Below, piece after piece: positions 32,383-43,190 of a stretch of 64,000 nt of DNA (position 1 is the stretch's first letter; each line of letters opens with the position of its first letter). The stretch is from Megaustenia siamemsis. Lineage: Eukaryota > Mollusca > Gastropoda > Stylommatophora > Ariophantidae. The DNA lies in contig JAVIAB010000102.1 in the NCBI GenBank assembly GCA_032433765.1, forward strand, positions 13,514,414 to 13,578,413, written 5' to 3'. The position numbers and the translations under genes are program-made. The notes beneath the pieces were generated by a model that was given only the letters and a program-made list of their open reading frames with translations, did not search any database and had not been told where the DNA came from.

Positions 32383-32450
32383 GTCCTACATAGCTAACTA
32401 ATAATGAAGCATCCAGAACAAAGTAATATCGAACTAGTACATGAACAAAA

Positions 32451-32639
32451 AAAATTAAAATGTCTTCCCTGTAAACTGCACTGTGGTCAGAAGGAAAATG
32501 AATGAGTGGGGAACAAGGTGTCTTATCCATCACAAGAAATAGATTAAGCCATAAAGTCTCTAAATATTGCATTTAGTACAGTGATTTTAGTACTTTATTT
32601 CCCTATGGCAGTATTTGTTACGGGACATTCTTTACTCAT
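32451..32639. other. Unassigned DNA
   Basis: No recognised feature. Confidence 0.3.
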
Positions 32640-32815
32640 ATGTTGACACTCTAGAGGGAGGACAAAAGAAAAGATTGGTAGATAATGTAAGGAAAATAAC
32701 AGTAATGTCTTTCACTGTCTCACAGAAAGCTGTTCTAAATCGAGGCTATTGGAAGCAAATCATGAAAATGTCATCTATGGTGCCCCAACAATTGGCAAGG
32801 ATACGGGATTATTTA
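32640..32815 (+). mobile_element. LINE-like tail fragment
   Basis: Within a 95-codon frame, GGQKKRLVDNVRKITVMSF, VLNRGYWKQIMKMSSMVPQQ and LARIRD-stop resemble LINE C-termini that end in S-MVP-x-LRD. It is a separate type from the others here; assigned by pattern only. Confidence 0.45.
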
Positions 32816-32879
32816 TTGATTGATGCGTCGTCCTGGAACAATGACTTCCATTATTGTTCTTTCCAGTCTATTTTCTCTT

Positions 32880-33052
32880 TTGAGGTGATCATAGTATTGT
32901 AATTTCTGCTGTAAAATGGTGTTTATAAGCCAGTTCTTTTAAATCCTTTAATATGTCTTCATTGCTTTTCTTTCATATCCAGTGTATCTTAAGGATTTTT
33001 CTGTGGCATTTTGTTTTAAATTAATTGATTTTCTTCCTTGTTGTTTGTGAGA
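32880..33052 (-). mobile_element. LINE fragment (RTE-like)
   Basis: CTTTAATATGTCTTCATTGC and the TCCAGTGTATCTTAAGGATT region match 54850-54960 (also -), which leads into a YGCES-type block. It meets a + strand RTE-2 tail head to head. Confidence 0.65.
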
Positions 33053-33054
33053 TT

Positions 33055-33230
33055 CTACTTGGTTACAACTGGCAAATACAGGGAAAGAGAGACATAGAAT
33101 GACAAAGAGAGATTATACCAGATAGCTTAGTGTCAGGGCTAGGTATACAGTCAACAACAGAACTGATAAGAAGCACTGTGGACAGAGAATTGTGGAATGA
33201 CATGATCATCTATGCCAACTGGTACGACAC
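33055..33230 (+). mobile_element. RTE-2 LINE, 3' end
   Basis: TTGNTTACAACTGGCAAAT-like start, QSTTELIRSTVDRELWNDMI and IYANWYDT-stop. The stop lies in ACACATGATGG, where the 54-bp minisatellite begins. Confidence 0.8.
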
Positions 33231-33460
33231 ATGATGGTAAAATCACTGTGAAAATGACAGATGAAGTGATGAAAGTTAGCACTCATGATGGTAAAATCAT
33301 TGTGAAATGATGAAAATCTGATGAAGTGATCAAAGTTAGCACTCATGATGGTAAAATCATTGTGAAAATGACTGATGAAGTGATCAAAGTTAGCACTCGT
33401 GATGGTAAAATCATTGTGAAAATGACTGATGAAGTGATCAAAGTTAGCACTCTCCAATTG
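33229..33460. repeat. 54-bp minisatellite starting at a LINE 3' end
   Basis: Four to five copies containing CATGATGGTAAAATCATTGT, GAAAATGACTGATGAAGTGA and TCAAAGTTAGCACT. The first unit uses the terminal CATGATG of the RTE-2 element. The 132-codon frame across it is a period artefact. Confidence 0.92.
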
Positions 33461-33534
33461 AACCAGCTGAAAAAAAAGTATGTACCTGACTTGCTGACTT
33501 GGGGAAGAGATAGCTGGTTCCCCTCATTTTCAAA

Positions 33535-34130
33535 AGATATGCCATGTACAATGAAGGTTACACAAAAGAAACACAACAGAATACTGACATTTTGGCCTAC
33601 TTACTGCCTTTTTCAGAAAATAAGAACAATGACAATAAACCATGAGGCACAAATAAATATTACTACATCTAGGATGATTGAGACAGGTAAGTTAAGGAGA
33701 AATGGACAGATGGATATGAGATGAGATGATGAAATGAGAGAGAGAGATGTGCTACATGTTGGAGGATAGACTAAATGTGGAAATATGAAAGTATAAGTAT
33801 ATACAGAGAAATGATTATATATATAAAATGAGACTTAGCTTGTAGGCAGAATCTGTCAGCTCACAGTGAAAGATGGCTATAAATTGCTGGAGGGAGGGCC
33901 TACTGGGTAAACAGTCATGTGGTTAGACCAGAGGCTAGATGAGTAGTGAAGCAATCAAGCGTGACACAGGTAAAGACTAGAGATTTATGAGGGTGTGAAA
34001 GTTAACAGACTAAGCTGACATAGCTCAGGTACCCTAGCGATAAGTGGGAACATAATGCTGTTACCATACCTTATAGGAGTGTATGTTAAACTCCACTTCT
34101 GGCTCCCAACAGCAAAAATTTCTTCATGAA
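33535..34130. other. Unassigned DNA with two repeat F pieces
   Basis: 33550-33605 is an inverted F segment (ATACTGACATTTTGGCCTAC). 34060-34092 is a direct F segment (CCATACCTTATAGGAGTGTA). The 450 bp between may be a longer F element that keeps both ends. No coding sequence is recognised. Confidence 0.5.
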
Positions 34131-34442
34131 ATAAACTTTTCAAATGCACAAACTGTTCTGATAATTAACTAGACAAGAAAAATATTAACAATTAATTTCA
34201 TGCACTCTACCTTTTGCAGCCAGTTTTTTTTTTTAGCCTCTCTTGTTGTTGTTGATGTAATGCTATGAGTTGATGGGGGCAGAGTGCCTTTTTACTCATT
34301 GATATGGCGGGTTATAATGGCTTTCTTGACATTCCTGGCTTTTAGTGGGGAAGTTGGGAGTTTGTCTATCCCTGACTATGCTGGGAACCTACTAGTCCAG
34401 CCCAGAGGTACTGCAATACTGGGTCTTCTAAATCAATAAGAA
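34131..34442 (+). repeat. Unassigned DNA with repeat G
   Basis: 34310-34428 (TGCTGGGAACCTACTAGTCC, CAGAGGTACTGCAATACTGG) is shared with 61330-61430. Otherwise unassigned. Confidence 0.5.
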
Positions 34443-34657
34443 AAGGACCAGAGGTTGAGTTCAATCCTGATCGACAGCTTCCAGATTCACACAGCCTTAA
34501 ATGTGTACCGGGTATATTGTGGGAAAGTAAAGCAGAACAGGTGTAATACCGACCACATAACCCCAAAAATCATGTGCTAAAGGTGTATAAAAATGATGGT
34601 CATCAACATCAAATTCCCTATATGCCACATGGGGTGACGAGACTTTACTTTACTTTG
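34443..34657 (+). mobile_element. tRNA-derived SINE, family 1, 5'-truncated
   Basis: Lacks the A box. The diverged B box (GAGTTCAATCC), body (ACCGACCACATAACCCCAAA) and ACTTTACTTTACTTT tail are clear. It is among the most diverged copies. Confidence 0.88.
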
Positions 34658-34799
34658 TTTATATTAGTAAGAGCAACCACTACGATTAGAAAACGGGTCA
34701 CGGACAACAGTGATCACAGCGCACAGGCAACATAAACAACAGCCCTTACTCTGCGACAGAACTAGCACAGCGGCAGAGGACAATGTAACATACACACAA

Positions 34800-35435
34800 C
34801 AGTGCTCAGAGCCAAAATAATGGAGAAACAATCGCGATCATACAGACATAATGTAAATAAAAATGCAATCATAAATATTTGTGGTATCAGGGACAAAGAA
34901 GAACAATTAATCGACGCAATGATAAAAGGAAGAATCAAAATACTCAGGGCAGCAGACAAGACTATTGAAAAACAAAGCAATACCTACTGAAGCAAAAAGG
35001 GCAATATACAAATCAATTTTTCTACTAACTCTGTGCTATCAGTGCCAGAATTGGATGCTGGACTCCAGAACAATAAGAAAGATAACAACCACCGAAATGA
35101 AATGTGTCAGAAGAATGACAGGAAACAGCTTAAGGGACAGAGTAAGAAACACTGACCTGAGGAAGAAACTCGAAATTGAACCAGCCATCGAATACATACA
35201 GAAATAACAAATAAATTGGTACGGCCACATAACAAGACAAAAAGAACTAACAATGATTCAAAGAGCCATAAACAAACGCTACGAAAATGCCAGATTAAGA
35301 GGAAGACCGAGAAAGAGATGGATAAAGGGAATACTAGAGTCACTAGGAGGGATAACACCAGAAAAGGCCAACAGAAGAGCAAAGAATCGCAGATTGTATC
35401 TCCCCTCAACGCCAACGGCAGCAGAGGAAGGATAG
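34800..35435 (+). mobile_element. LINE-3 fragment, post-RT to C-terminus
   Basis: Blocks in order: RAIYKSIFLLTLCYQCQNWM, TTTEMKCVRRMTGNSLRDRV, LRKKLEIEPAIEYIQK, NKRYENARLRGRPRKRWIKG, ITPEKANRRAKNRRLYLPST and a stop in a GAAGAAGAAG tail. Frameshifts at about 34970 and 35207. Confidence 0.85.
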
Positions 35436-35794
35436 AAGAAGAAGATCCACTACAGGGAGCATGACAAACCTAGCCTCTGTTAGCCAGGTTGTTTTGATGC
35501 TGACTGATACCAGGGGAGACCAGAAAGAGGTAGAATAGAACTGCTAGATCTAGGTCAGCTGATAGTGTGCTGATCCTGCTATTGTGGCCACAGAGGTTTA
35601 TGCACCCTGTACCTCTTATAAGTCAATAGTATTAAAAAAATGATCGCGTAACAATTGCCATTGGGTAGTGAAGTGTTATTGACTTCATTGTATTTAAACC
35701 TGAGCTTGATGATGTGAGATAGTTACTTCCTTGCTGTCATCTCTGGAAATATCTCTGGTACTTACCATTTAAGGATGCTGGGTGAGCTTCGAGC
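35436..35794. other. Unassigned DNA
   Basis: No recognised gene or repeat. Confidence 0.35.
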
Positions 35795-36065
35795 CATCTT
35801 CTTCTTCTACCTTTCAGCTCCCTGTGGAGCATAGGTCTTCAACAAACACTTTCCAAATCGTTCTGTTTCTTGCCATTCTCTTAAGATCATTTCAAATGTC
35901 TTCCCCATCATCTTCATCTATGCTTCTGTCTGTCTTCTCCACGAATTTCTTGGTCTTCCTCTTTGTCTTTTCCCCTGGGGATTCCAAAAAGGGCCTGTTG
36001 TGTAATACTCTCAGTTGGCTTCCGCAGTGTGTGTCCTATCCAGTGACATCGTCTTCACTGCATCT
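35795..36065 (-). mobile_element. LINE-6 C-terminal fragment
   Basis: On - it reads RWHWIGHTLRKPTESITQQA, then the frame GRPRNSWRRQTE and RMARNRTIWKVFVEDLCSTG before the 3' end at about 35795. The left end lies in a TAATAATA-rich tract. Confidence 0.82.
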
Positions 36066-36170
36066 CTTATAATATTATAATTATTATATATAATAATAGT
36101 AATACTAATAGTAATAATAGTAGTGGTAGTAGTATTAGCCTCCGACGGTCATTGTGAAAGACAAGTGGTT

Positions 36171-38330
36171 AGTAGCAGAAGTAACAGTACTAAGTAGTTG
36201 AATAGTAGCAGCAGCAGTACTGAGTAGTTGAGTAGTAGCAGCAGCAGTACTGAGTAGTTGAGTAGTAGCAGCAGCAGTACTGAGTAGCTGAGTAGTAGCA
36301 GCAGCAGTACTGAGTAGCTAAGTAGTAGCAGCAGCAGTACTGAGTAATTGAGTAGTAGCAGCAGCAGTACTGAGTAATTGAGTAGTAGCAGCAGCAGTAC
36401 TGAGTAGCTGAGTAGTAGCAGCAGCAGTACTGAGTAGCTAAGTAGTAGCAGCAGCAGTACTGAGTAATTGAGTAGTAGCAGCAGCAGTACTGAGTAGTTG
36501 AGTAGTAGCAGCAGCAGTACTGAGTAGTTGAGTAGTAGCAGCAGCTTTACTAATTAGTTGAGTACCAGCAGCAGTAATGAGTAGTAGCAGCAGTAATTAG
36601 TAGTAGCAGCAGTAATGAGTAGTAGTAGCAGCAGTAATGAGTAGTAGCAACAGTAGTAATGGGCAGTTGAGTAGTAGCAGCAGCAGTACTGAGTAGCTGG
36701 GTTGTAACAGCAGCAGTAGTAATGATTAGTTGAGTAGTAGCAGCAGCACTGAGTAGTTTAGTAGCAGCAATACTGAGTAGTAGCAGCAGTAGTAATGAGT
36801 AGTTGAGTAGTATCAGCAGTAGTAATGAGTAGTTGAGTAGTAGCAGCAGTACTGACTAGTTTAGTAGCAGCAGCAGTACTGAGTAGTTTAGTAGCAGCAG
36901 TAGTACTGAGTAGTTTAGTAGCAGCAGTAGTAATGAGTAGTTTAGTAGCAGCAGTAGTAATGAGTAGTTGAGTAGCAGCAGCAGTACTGAGTAGTTTAGT
37001 AGCAGCAGTAGTACTGAGTAGTTTAGTATCAGCAGTAGTAATGAGTAGTTGAGTAGCAGCAGCAGTACTGAGTAGTTTAGTAGCAGCAGTAGTAATGCGT
37101 AGTTTAGTAGCAGCAGTAGTACTGAGTAGTTTAGTAGCAGCAGTAGTACTGAGTAGTTTAGTAGCAGCAGTAGTACTGAGTAGTTTAGTAGCAGCAGTAG
37201 TACTGAGTAGTTTAGTAGCAGCAGTAGTACTGAGTAGTTTAGTAGCAGCAGTAGTACTGAGTAGTTTAGTAGGAGAAGTAGTACTGAGTAGTTTAGTAGC
37301 AGCAGCAGTACTGAGTAGTTTAGTAGCAGCAGCAGTACTGAGTAGCTAAGTAGTAGCAGCAGCAGTACTGAGTAATTGAGTAGTAGCAGCAGCAGTACTG
37401 AGTAGTTGAGTAGTAGCAGCAGCAGTACTGAGTAGTTGAGTAGTAGCAGCAGCTTTACTAATTAGTTGAGTACCAGCAGCAGTAATGAGTAGTAGCAGCA
37501 GTAATTAGTAGTAGCAGCAGTAATGAGTAGTAGCAGCAGTCGCAGCAGTAATGAGTAGTAGCAGCAGCAGTAGTAATGAGTAGCAGCAGCAGTAATGAGT
37601 AGTAGCAACAGTAGTAATGGGCAGTTGAGTAGTAGCAGCAGCAGTACTGAGTAGCTGGGTTGTAACAGCAGCAGTAGTAATGATTAGTTGAGTAGTAGCA
37701 GCAGCACTGAGTAGTTTAGTAGCAGCAATACTGAGTAGTAGCAGCAGTAGTAATGAGTAGTTGAGTAGTATCAGCAGTAGTAATGAGTAGTTGAGTAGTA
37801 GCAGCAGTACTGACTAGTTGAGTAGTAGCAGCAGTACTGAGTTTAGTAGCAGCAGCAGTACTGAGTAGTTTAGTAGCAGCAGTAGTACTGAGTAGTTTAG
37901 TAGCAGCAGTAGTAATGAGTAGTTTAGTAGCAGCAGTAGTAATGAGTAGTTGAGTAGCAGCAGCAGTACTGAGCAGTTTAGTAGCAGCAGTAGTACTGAG
38001 TAGTTTAGTATCAGCAGTAGTAATGAGTAGTTGAGTAGCAGCAGCAGTACTGAGTAGTTTAGTAGCAGCAGTAGTAATGAGTAGTTTAGTAGCAGCAGTA
38101 GTACTGAGTAGTTTAGTAGCAGCAGTAGTACTGAGTAGTTTAGTAGCAGCAGTAGTACTGAGTAGTTTAGTAGCAGCAGTAGTACTGAGTAGTTTAGTAG
38201 CAGCAGTAGTACTGAGTAGTTTAGTAGGAGAAGTAGTACTGAGTAGTTTAGTAGCAGCAGCAGTACTGAGTAGTTTAGTAGCAGCAGCAGTACTGAGTAG
38301 TTTAGTAGCAGCAGTAGTACTGAGTAATGT
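36171..38330. repeat. TAG/CAG-rich minisatellite with a duplicated 0.9-1.0-kb block
   Basis: Left part: 30-bp units (GAGTAGTTGAGTAGTAGCAG plus CAGCAGTACT). Right part: 27-bp units (GAGTAGTTTAGTAGCAGCAG plus TAGTACT). The irregular middle section (from 36541, with CTTTACTAATTAGTTGAGTA) recurs at 37451, and the 27-bp block at 37095 recurs at 38077. A whole section is therefore doubled with 909-982 bp offset. The SSLVAAVVL frames are period artefacts. Confidence 0.95.
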
Positions 38331-38852
38331 AGTTATATTACGTATATGTATGCATGTAGTAGGCAGTGCAAAACTTTAACTTTACTTATTGTAAGTAGTA
38401 GAAAAGGCATTCATTCAATATTCATATAAAATGATTAATCTTCTCTTGAAAATGAAAGAATCAACCCCGGCGGAGTCCTAGTCTGAATGAGCCATGGTTG
38501 CAGAAGAAAGAATCAATGATGAATAAATAAATCATTAATAATGATAATCTTGATACTTAAAAAAATAATTAAATATACCATAAATATGTTCTAAACTAAA
38601 AGTAAATTATTAGGTAACGGTCAAGTTTAGTCTGATAAATTATTTCAGTTCGGTATAGTTAAGAAGAGTAGTATCCCCTTGAGTAAATATTGCGTTTTAT
38701 TTAGTGGTTCTCAGTTTGTCAGTAGAAGACCCTAATTCTAGAGAAAGAGAAAGAGCGCGAGTGTAAAGTCATATGTTTCTGACACAGTTTATGCGGTGTC
38801 CATTGGCAGATTTTTACAACGTCATTCATCATCATCATCTAATGCCATCTAT
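38331..38852. other. Unassigned AT-rich DNA
   Basis: No recognised gene or repeat. Confidence 0.4.
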
Positions 38853-39062
38853 ATAAATCTATTGACCTTTCGAGCCGTAGCCGGCCCATAGGGCGTAGAC
38901 CAAGATACTCCTCTCTTATCTGATTTTTTTATTCCAGCAGTTTTCAATTCTTTTAAAGATATTTTATCAAATCTCGCCATTTGTCTCTGTTCTGTGCAAG
39001 CAGCTCTATCTCATTGCAGAATCCTGTTTTTGTTGTTGTTTTAGGACCGAAAAAACTATCAC
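38853..39062 (-). mobile_element. LINE-5 tail fragment
   Basis: The 3' end words CGAGCCGTAGCCGGCCCATA and GGGCGTAGACCAAGATACTC match 27998-28045. Coding blocks on - include QNRDKWRDLIKYL. The inner part is replaced by unrelated sequence leading to (TA)n. Confidence 0.78.
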
Positions 39063-39090
39063 TACTATCTACTGCTAATTTACACATTCC

Positions 39091-39094
<4 letters not shown>

Positions 39095-39165
<71 letters not shown>
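39095..39165. repeat. (TA)n microsatellite
   Basis: About 35 dinucleotides with one interruption (TACATA). Confidence 0.97.
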
Positions 39166-39632
39166 AATGGCCCTTTACATCTTGTCTGACGGTCTAGTGG
39201 AGGCTATTGTGTATTTTTTTTTAGGTTTTGTTTTTGTCGAACAGCTTCTCTCACAGCTAATTCTACCAGTGTTTGACAAACACACGGCCACAGAATTAAC
39301 AAGTCAGGCACCTTAACACCAATGTATGCTCTAAGTATTGCATGTCTTAATGATCACAAGACAAATTATTTAGCACTCATCTAAAATTAGGGCATAATTC
39401 ATCAGGGAATCACACAGAAACATACAAAGTTACATCAAATAAATTCCCACGCTTAACTAATAATAATGAAAAAAAAAATAATGTTATATATAATATGCAC
39501 CTGAATTCAAGAATAAGCGATCTAATTTGAGACTTTCAAAATGGTATTTCAGAACCACTGTTCTGTAGTTTTGTTGTGATGGAATAAGGGGATATCCCTC
39601 TTTTGCTGAAATACTTTATCGGACTATATCAC
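39166..39632. other. Unassigned DNA
   Basis: AT-rich. No gene recognised. Confidence 0.4.
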
Positions 39633-40185
39633 TATGGTAGATGTACAACATAGGTGAAATGGTAGATGTACAGCAGAGGTGAGATGGTAGATGTACAACA
39701 TAGGTGAAATGGTAGATGTACAACAGAGGTGAAATGGTAGATGTACAACAGAGGTGAAATGGTAGATGTACAACAGAGGTGAAATGGTAGATGTACAACA
39801 GAGGTGAAATGGTAGATGTACAACAGAGGTGAAATGGTAGATGTACAACAGAGGTGAGATGGTAGATGTACAATAGAGGTGAGATGGTAGATGTACAATA
39901 GAGGTGAAATGGTAGATGTACAACAGAGGTGAAATGGTAGATGTACAAAAGAGAATTTAATTTATTTATTATTTCTTTTTAAGAGAATCAGATGTACAAC
40001 AGAGGTGAGATGGTAGATACAACATAGTTGAGATGGTAGATGTTAATATACAACAGAGGTGAGATGGTATGTGTTAATATACAACAGAGGTGAGATGGTA
40101 TGTGTTAATATACAACAGAGGTGAGATGGTATGTGTTAATATACAACAGAGGTGAGGTTGTAGATGTACAATAGAGGGGAGATGC
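39633..40185 (+). repeat. 25-bp minisatellite grown from RTE coding sequence
   Basis: About 13 copies of GGTAGATGTACAACAGAGGT plus GAGAT or GAAAT (39633-39950), an AT interruption, then about 34-bp units with TATGTGTTAATATACAACAG. The last unit runs without a break into GAGATGCAGAATG...CAGGCAAAAGCAGC, which is RTE-1 coding sequence. In the uncorrupted copy at 59280 the same words encode GRCTTEVRCRMTQAKAA once. Frames in three phases on - are artefacts. Confidence 0.9.
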
Positions 40186-40738
40186 AGAATGTCTCAGGCA
40201 AAAGCAGCTTTCCAAAAAATGAGGATGATACTGTGCAATCCATTTTTTACAATAGAAACAAGAAACGTCTTAATTAAAGAGTAATTAAATTAAAGAGTTA
40301 TTAAATGTTATGTAGAGCCAGTCTTAACATATGGATGTGAATCATGGACAATTGACAACAAAGAAGAAAATCACTGGAGAGGGCTGTAGAAATGTGGTTT
40401 TACTGAAGAATGTTGAGAACACAAAACGTTCTGAAAGTGGCCAAAGCAAAAAGAGAGCTAATTTCCAATATTAGGAAGAAACAATCATAATTTTTTGGTC
40501 ATGTAATGAGAAGAGAACAGCTGGAATATATCGTAACAACTGGGAAAATTGAGGGACGAAGAGATAGATGGAAGCAAATAGAAAAAAATAACAGACAGCT
40601 TAAGAGAATGGCTTGGCAGAAGACGAAAGATCAACAACAGACTGAGAAATGATAAATAACTGTCGAGATCGAAAGTTGTGGAGAGACATGATCACCTACG
40701 ACAGCCGGCGCGGTAGGTGATGATATGGTGATATCACT
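40170..40738 (+). mobile_element. RTE-1 LINE, C-terminal fragment
   Basis: Starts in the GRCTTEVRCRM block at the array edge. Then CYVEPVLTYGCESWTI, AEMWFY-KNVENT, VMRREQLEYIVTTGKIEGR and NCRDRKLWRDMITYDSRRGR, ending at GGTGATGATATGGTGATA. Frameshifts and a short internal duplication at about 40621-40635. Confidence 0.85.
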
Positions 40739-41724
40739 ATATACTAGACCTTAACCAATAATAATTATTATATAAAATTGTTTCAATAATTTCATTAAAA
40801 TAGTTTAAATTATGTAATAATATAAAATGAGTAATAATAATAATAATTATTATAATAATAATAATTAAAATGAGATGAATGATAAAACTTGACTTCATTT
40901 TTTTTTAATTAAAAAGCATAAGCATAGAATTAATAAATTAATAGTAGCCTTGGCCTGTAAAATAAAGAATTGAAGTGAAAATATGTCAGGAAGAATAAAA
41001 TAAAAGAGAGACCATGCTAATTCAGGGAGGGAGTACTTACCTCCTGTCATAGTCCTGGTACAAGTCCACAACCTCTGAACATGAGAGCACTGACAACACC
41101 CTCCGCTATAATACCCGGTTTATATTTTGAAACAACTCATGGCACTAACTTTTGTGCCGAAACAAATAAATCTGAATTTAAAAAAAAAAAACGATTAAAA
41201 TAAACAACAAATTAAAAACAAAAAAAAATGATATGCAAATAAATAATGTTTATATTAGTAATTTATATATTATAAAATAATAAGCAGTATTTGCGTATTT
41301 ATATTAATTTTTTTAAACGTCTCCTGCTAGTATTTTGTTTTTATCATGCGCTTAGCAATAACTTACTAGTAACAGCTGAGAGAAACGTGAAAGTCTAGCT
41401 GCAGATCATAGCACATGGGGACACAAACTAAAAATAAATACGGTACAGCAACATTACGTTTACAACATTCGAAAAAAAAAACTCACTAATAATTAACAAC
41501 AGAAGAAAAAATAAATAACAACAGATGGTTCGAAACAGGATCGAGCCCGCACTCCTCAGCACAGTGCTTTGCCACAATAAACAATCGCTACAGCACACGG
41601 CCAACTCAGCTACCTAAAAAATTAAAAAAAGCTATCATTGGTGATGTCTTTCACGCATGTGTACTCGTGACTATAGCACAGGGTTACGAACACAACTGGT
41701 GAATAAATTATGTATCTGTGTGTT
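40739..41724. other. AT-rich unassigned DNA
   Basis: TAATAATAATTATTATAATA-type low complexity to 40880, then AT-rich DNA. No gene except the tRNA-like stretch noted separately. Confidence 0.4.
41525..41617 (-). mobile_element. tRNA-like sequence (SINE head or tRNA pseudogene)
   Basis: On - GGTAGCTGAGTTGGCCGTGT resembles an A box and GGGCTCGATCCTG a B box, spaced about 45 bp apart. No paired acceptor stem can be drawn, so a functional tRNA is unlikely. Confidence 0.4.
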
Positions 41725-41729
41725 TTCCT

Positions 41730-42105
41730 AATCATCATCATCGAGTGCCGTCTCCGCAACGAAGGTTGGCTACCATGGAGCGCCATTCCACTCTGTCTCT
41801 TGCTTTGATGGTGCAGGTTGTCATAGGTTGATTTGTCCATCTTTTGATGTTACTCGTCCATGTTAGTCTTTTCTGCCTCTGCCTCTTTTACCTTGTATTT
41901 TCCCTTCCAATATTACTTTTAGTAGGCTGTTGTGTCTTTTAACATGCCCCAAAAATTGCATTTGTCTTGTCTTACTTGTATTTAGTAGTTCCCTTTTTAT
42001 TTTCAGTTGTTGTAAAACTTCATCGTTTGTTTTCTTTTCTTTCCATCCAATTCTACCTATTCTGTAAATCCACATTTCAATGGCTTCAGTTTTCATAATA
42101 AGACA
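41730..42105 (-). mobile_element. LINE-4 C-terminal fragment
   Basis: On -: KTEAIEMWIYRIGRIGWKEK, DEVLQQLKIKRELLNTSKTR, QMQFLGHVKRHNSLLKVILE, GKIQGKRGRGRKD, then in another frame a tail ending with SGMALHGSQPSLRRRHS and a GATGATGAT end. One frameshift. Confidence 0.85.
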
Positions 42106-42179
42106 CGTATTTACCGTATGGCTAATTTATTATATATTCAGTTATCATATATTACATCAATATACATTTTAATGTCATG

Positions 42180-42680
42180 AAAAATATACTAACATCAAAA
42201 CAAATAACACCAGAGCTAAAACTAAAAATAGCAAAATGTTACATCTTCTCAATATTCATGTATGGTGCAGAAAACATGGACATTAGACAAGAATTTCATA
42301 TCTTTGTGTGTGCATCTCTGTGTTAGTCACCTAAAGTGCCATCGATCAACCTCCTTAGTCGCCTCTTACGACATGCCTGGAAGGTCACAGTGTCACTATT
42401 CTTTATTTCCCTCATAATGAGGCCCCGGTAACACAGGAACAATTCAAAATAGAGAACTGAAACTCGTTGGACATGTGGAGAGACATAACAAGCTTCTAGA
42501 AGTCATATTGAAAGGGAAGATACAAGTTAGACGAGGCAGACCAAGGCTGAAGTGGGCTGAAGATATCAAAAGATGGACAGGTAAACTTAGAACAACGTGC
42601 ATCATCAAGACAAGAAATAGAATAAAACGACAATCCCAGGTAGACAACCTTCGATGTGGAGACGGCACTCACTGATTGAA
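42180..42680 (+). mobile_element. LINE-4 fragment split by an insert
   Basis: Left part 42180-42296 (ITPELKLKIAKCYIFSIFMY, GAENMDIRQEF). Right part 42440-42680 (LKLVGHVERHNKLLEVILKG, KIQVRRGRPRLKWAED, VDNLRCGDGTH-stop). The 42297-42440 insert carries one 38-bp unit of the 3576 array plus CTTAGTCGCCTCTTACGACA, a separate repeat. Confidence 0.82.
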
Positions 42681-42699
42681 TGATTGAATGAATGTTATT

Positions 42700-43020
42700 T
42701 TGGAGGCACGGCGCTCGGCAGCAAGGAATGCGAAAGTTGTCAGAGACGCTTAGCTGATGGCTTGCGCCAGGATTGGTGGACCAGAACCATCCAGACTCTA
42801 CTCCACCTTTTCGCGGTGCCCCTTGACACAGCCTAACCAGTCTAGTCTGGCCAAATGAGTAGGGATCGAAGATGGGAAGCAAACCCGGTACTCAAAAATG
42901 TCGTGCTGAAATCATGGATTGGACCGAAAAGCGCTAAAAAAAATCTACATCTACACCCACAACGTCATTTAAAGGACGGATGACGAACGTCGATCCATTC
43001 CTTTAGTATTCATCAGTCAG
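42700..43020 (-). mobile_element. Composite repeat B
   Basis: Shares TTGCGCCAGGATTGGTGGAC, CAGAACCATCCAGACTCTAC and the GGACGGATGACGAA end with the other B copies. Confidence 0.82.
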
Positions 43021-43025
43021 AAGCC

Positions 43026-43062
<37 letters not shown>

Positions 43063-43190
43063 TTTTATTTTTTTTTAATCTGTCAGAGAGACAGAGAGAC
43101 AGGGGAGGGAGAGAGAGAGAGAGAGAGAGAGAAGGAGGGAGAGAGAGGGATGGGGAGAGAGAGAGGGAGAGAGAAGGGGAAGAGAAATTT
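43021..43190. repeat. (GAAA)n and (GA)n microsatellites
   Basis: GAAA tract at 43028-43061, then purine-rich GA, GGA and GAGGGA tracts to about 43180. Confidence 0.93.

Larger units (their letters stand above)
31735..32450 (+). mobile_element. Family E monomer, split by an RTE-2 insertion
   Basis: Left part 31735-31863 (GGTATGGGTAAAGCTTTACG, TTTCGGCTCAATAGGCCTTC) and right part from 32392 (AGCTAACTAATAATGAAGCA) are contiguous in the copies at 45455 and 49650. The RTE-2 fragment between them has the 9-bp TSD GTCCTACAT. Confidence 0.75.

Noticed and set aside
34965..35464. Possible host gene with overlapping frames
   Set aside because: Translation is a LINE-3 tail also seen at 5580, 10166 and 61010.
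37095..38379. Two hydrophobic frames (SSLVAAVVL repeats) like membrane proteins
   Set aside because: 27-bp minisatellite; the two are copies of one duplicated block.
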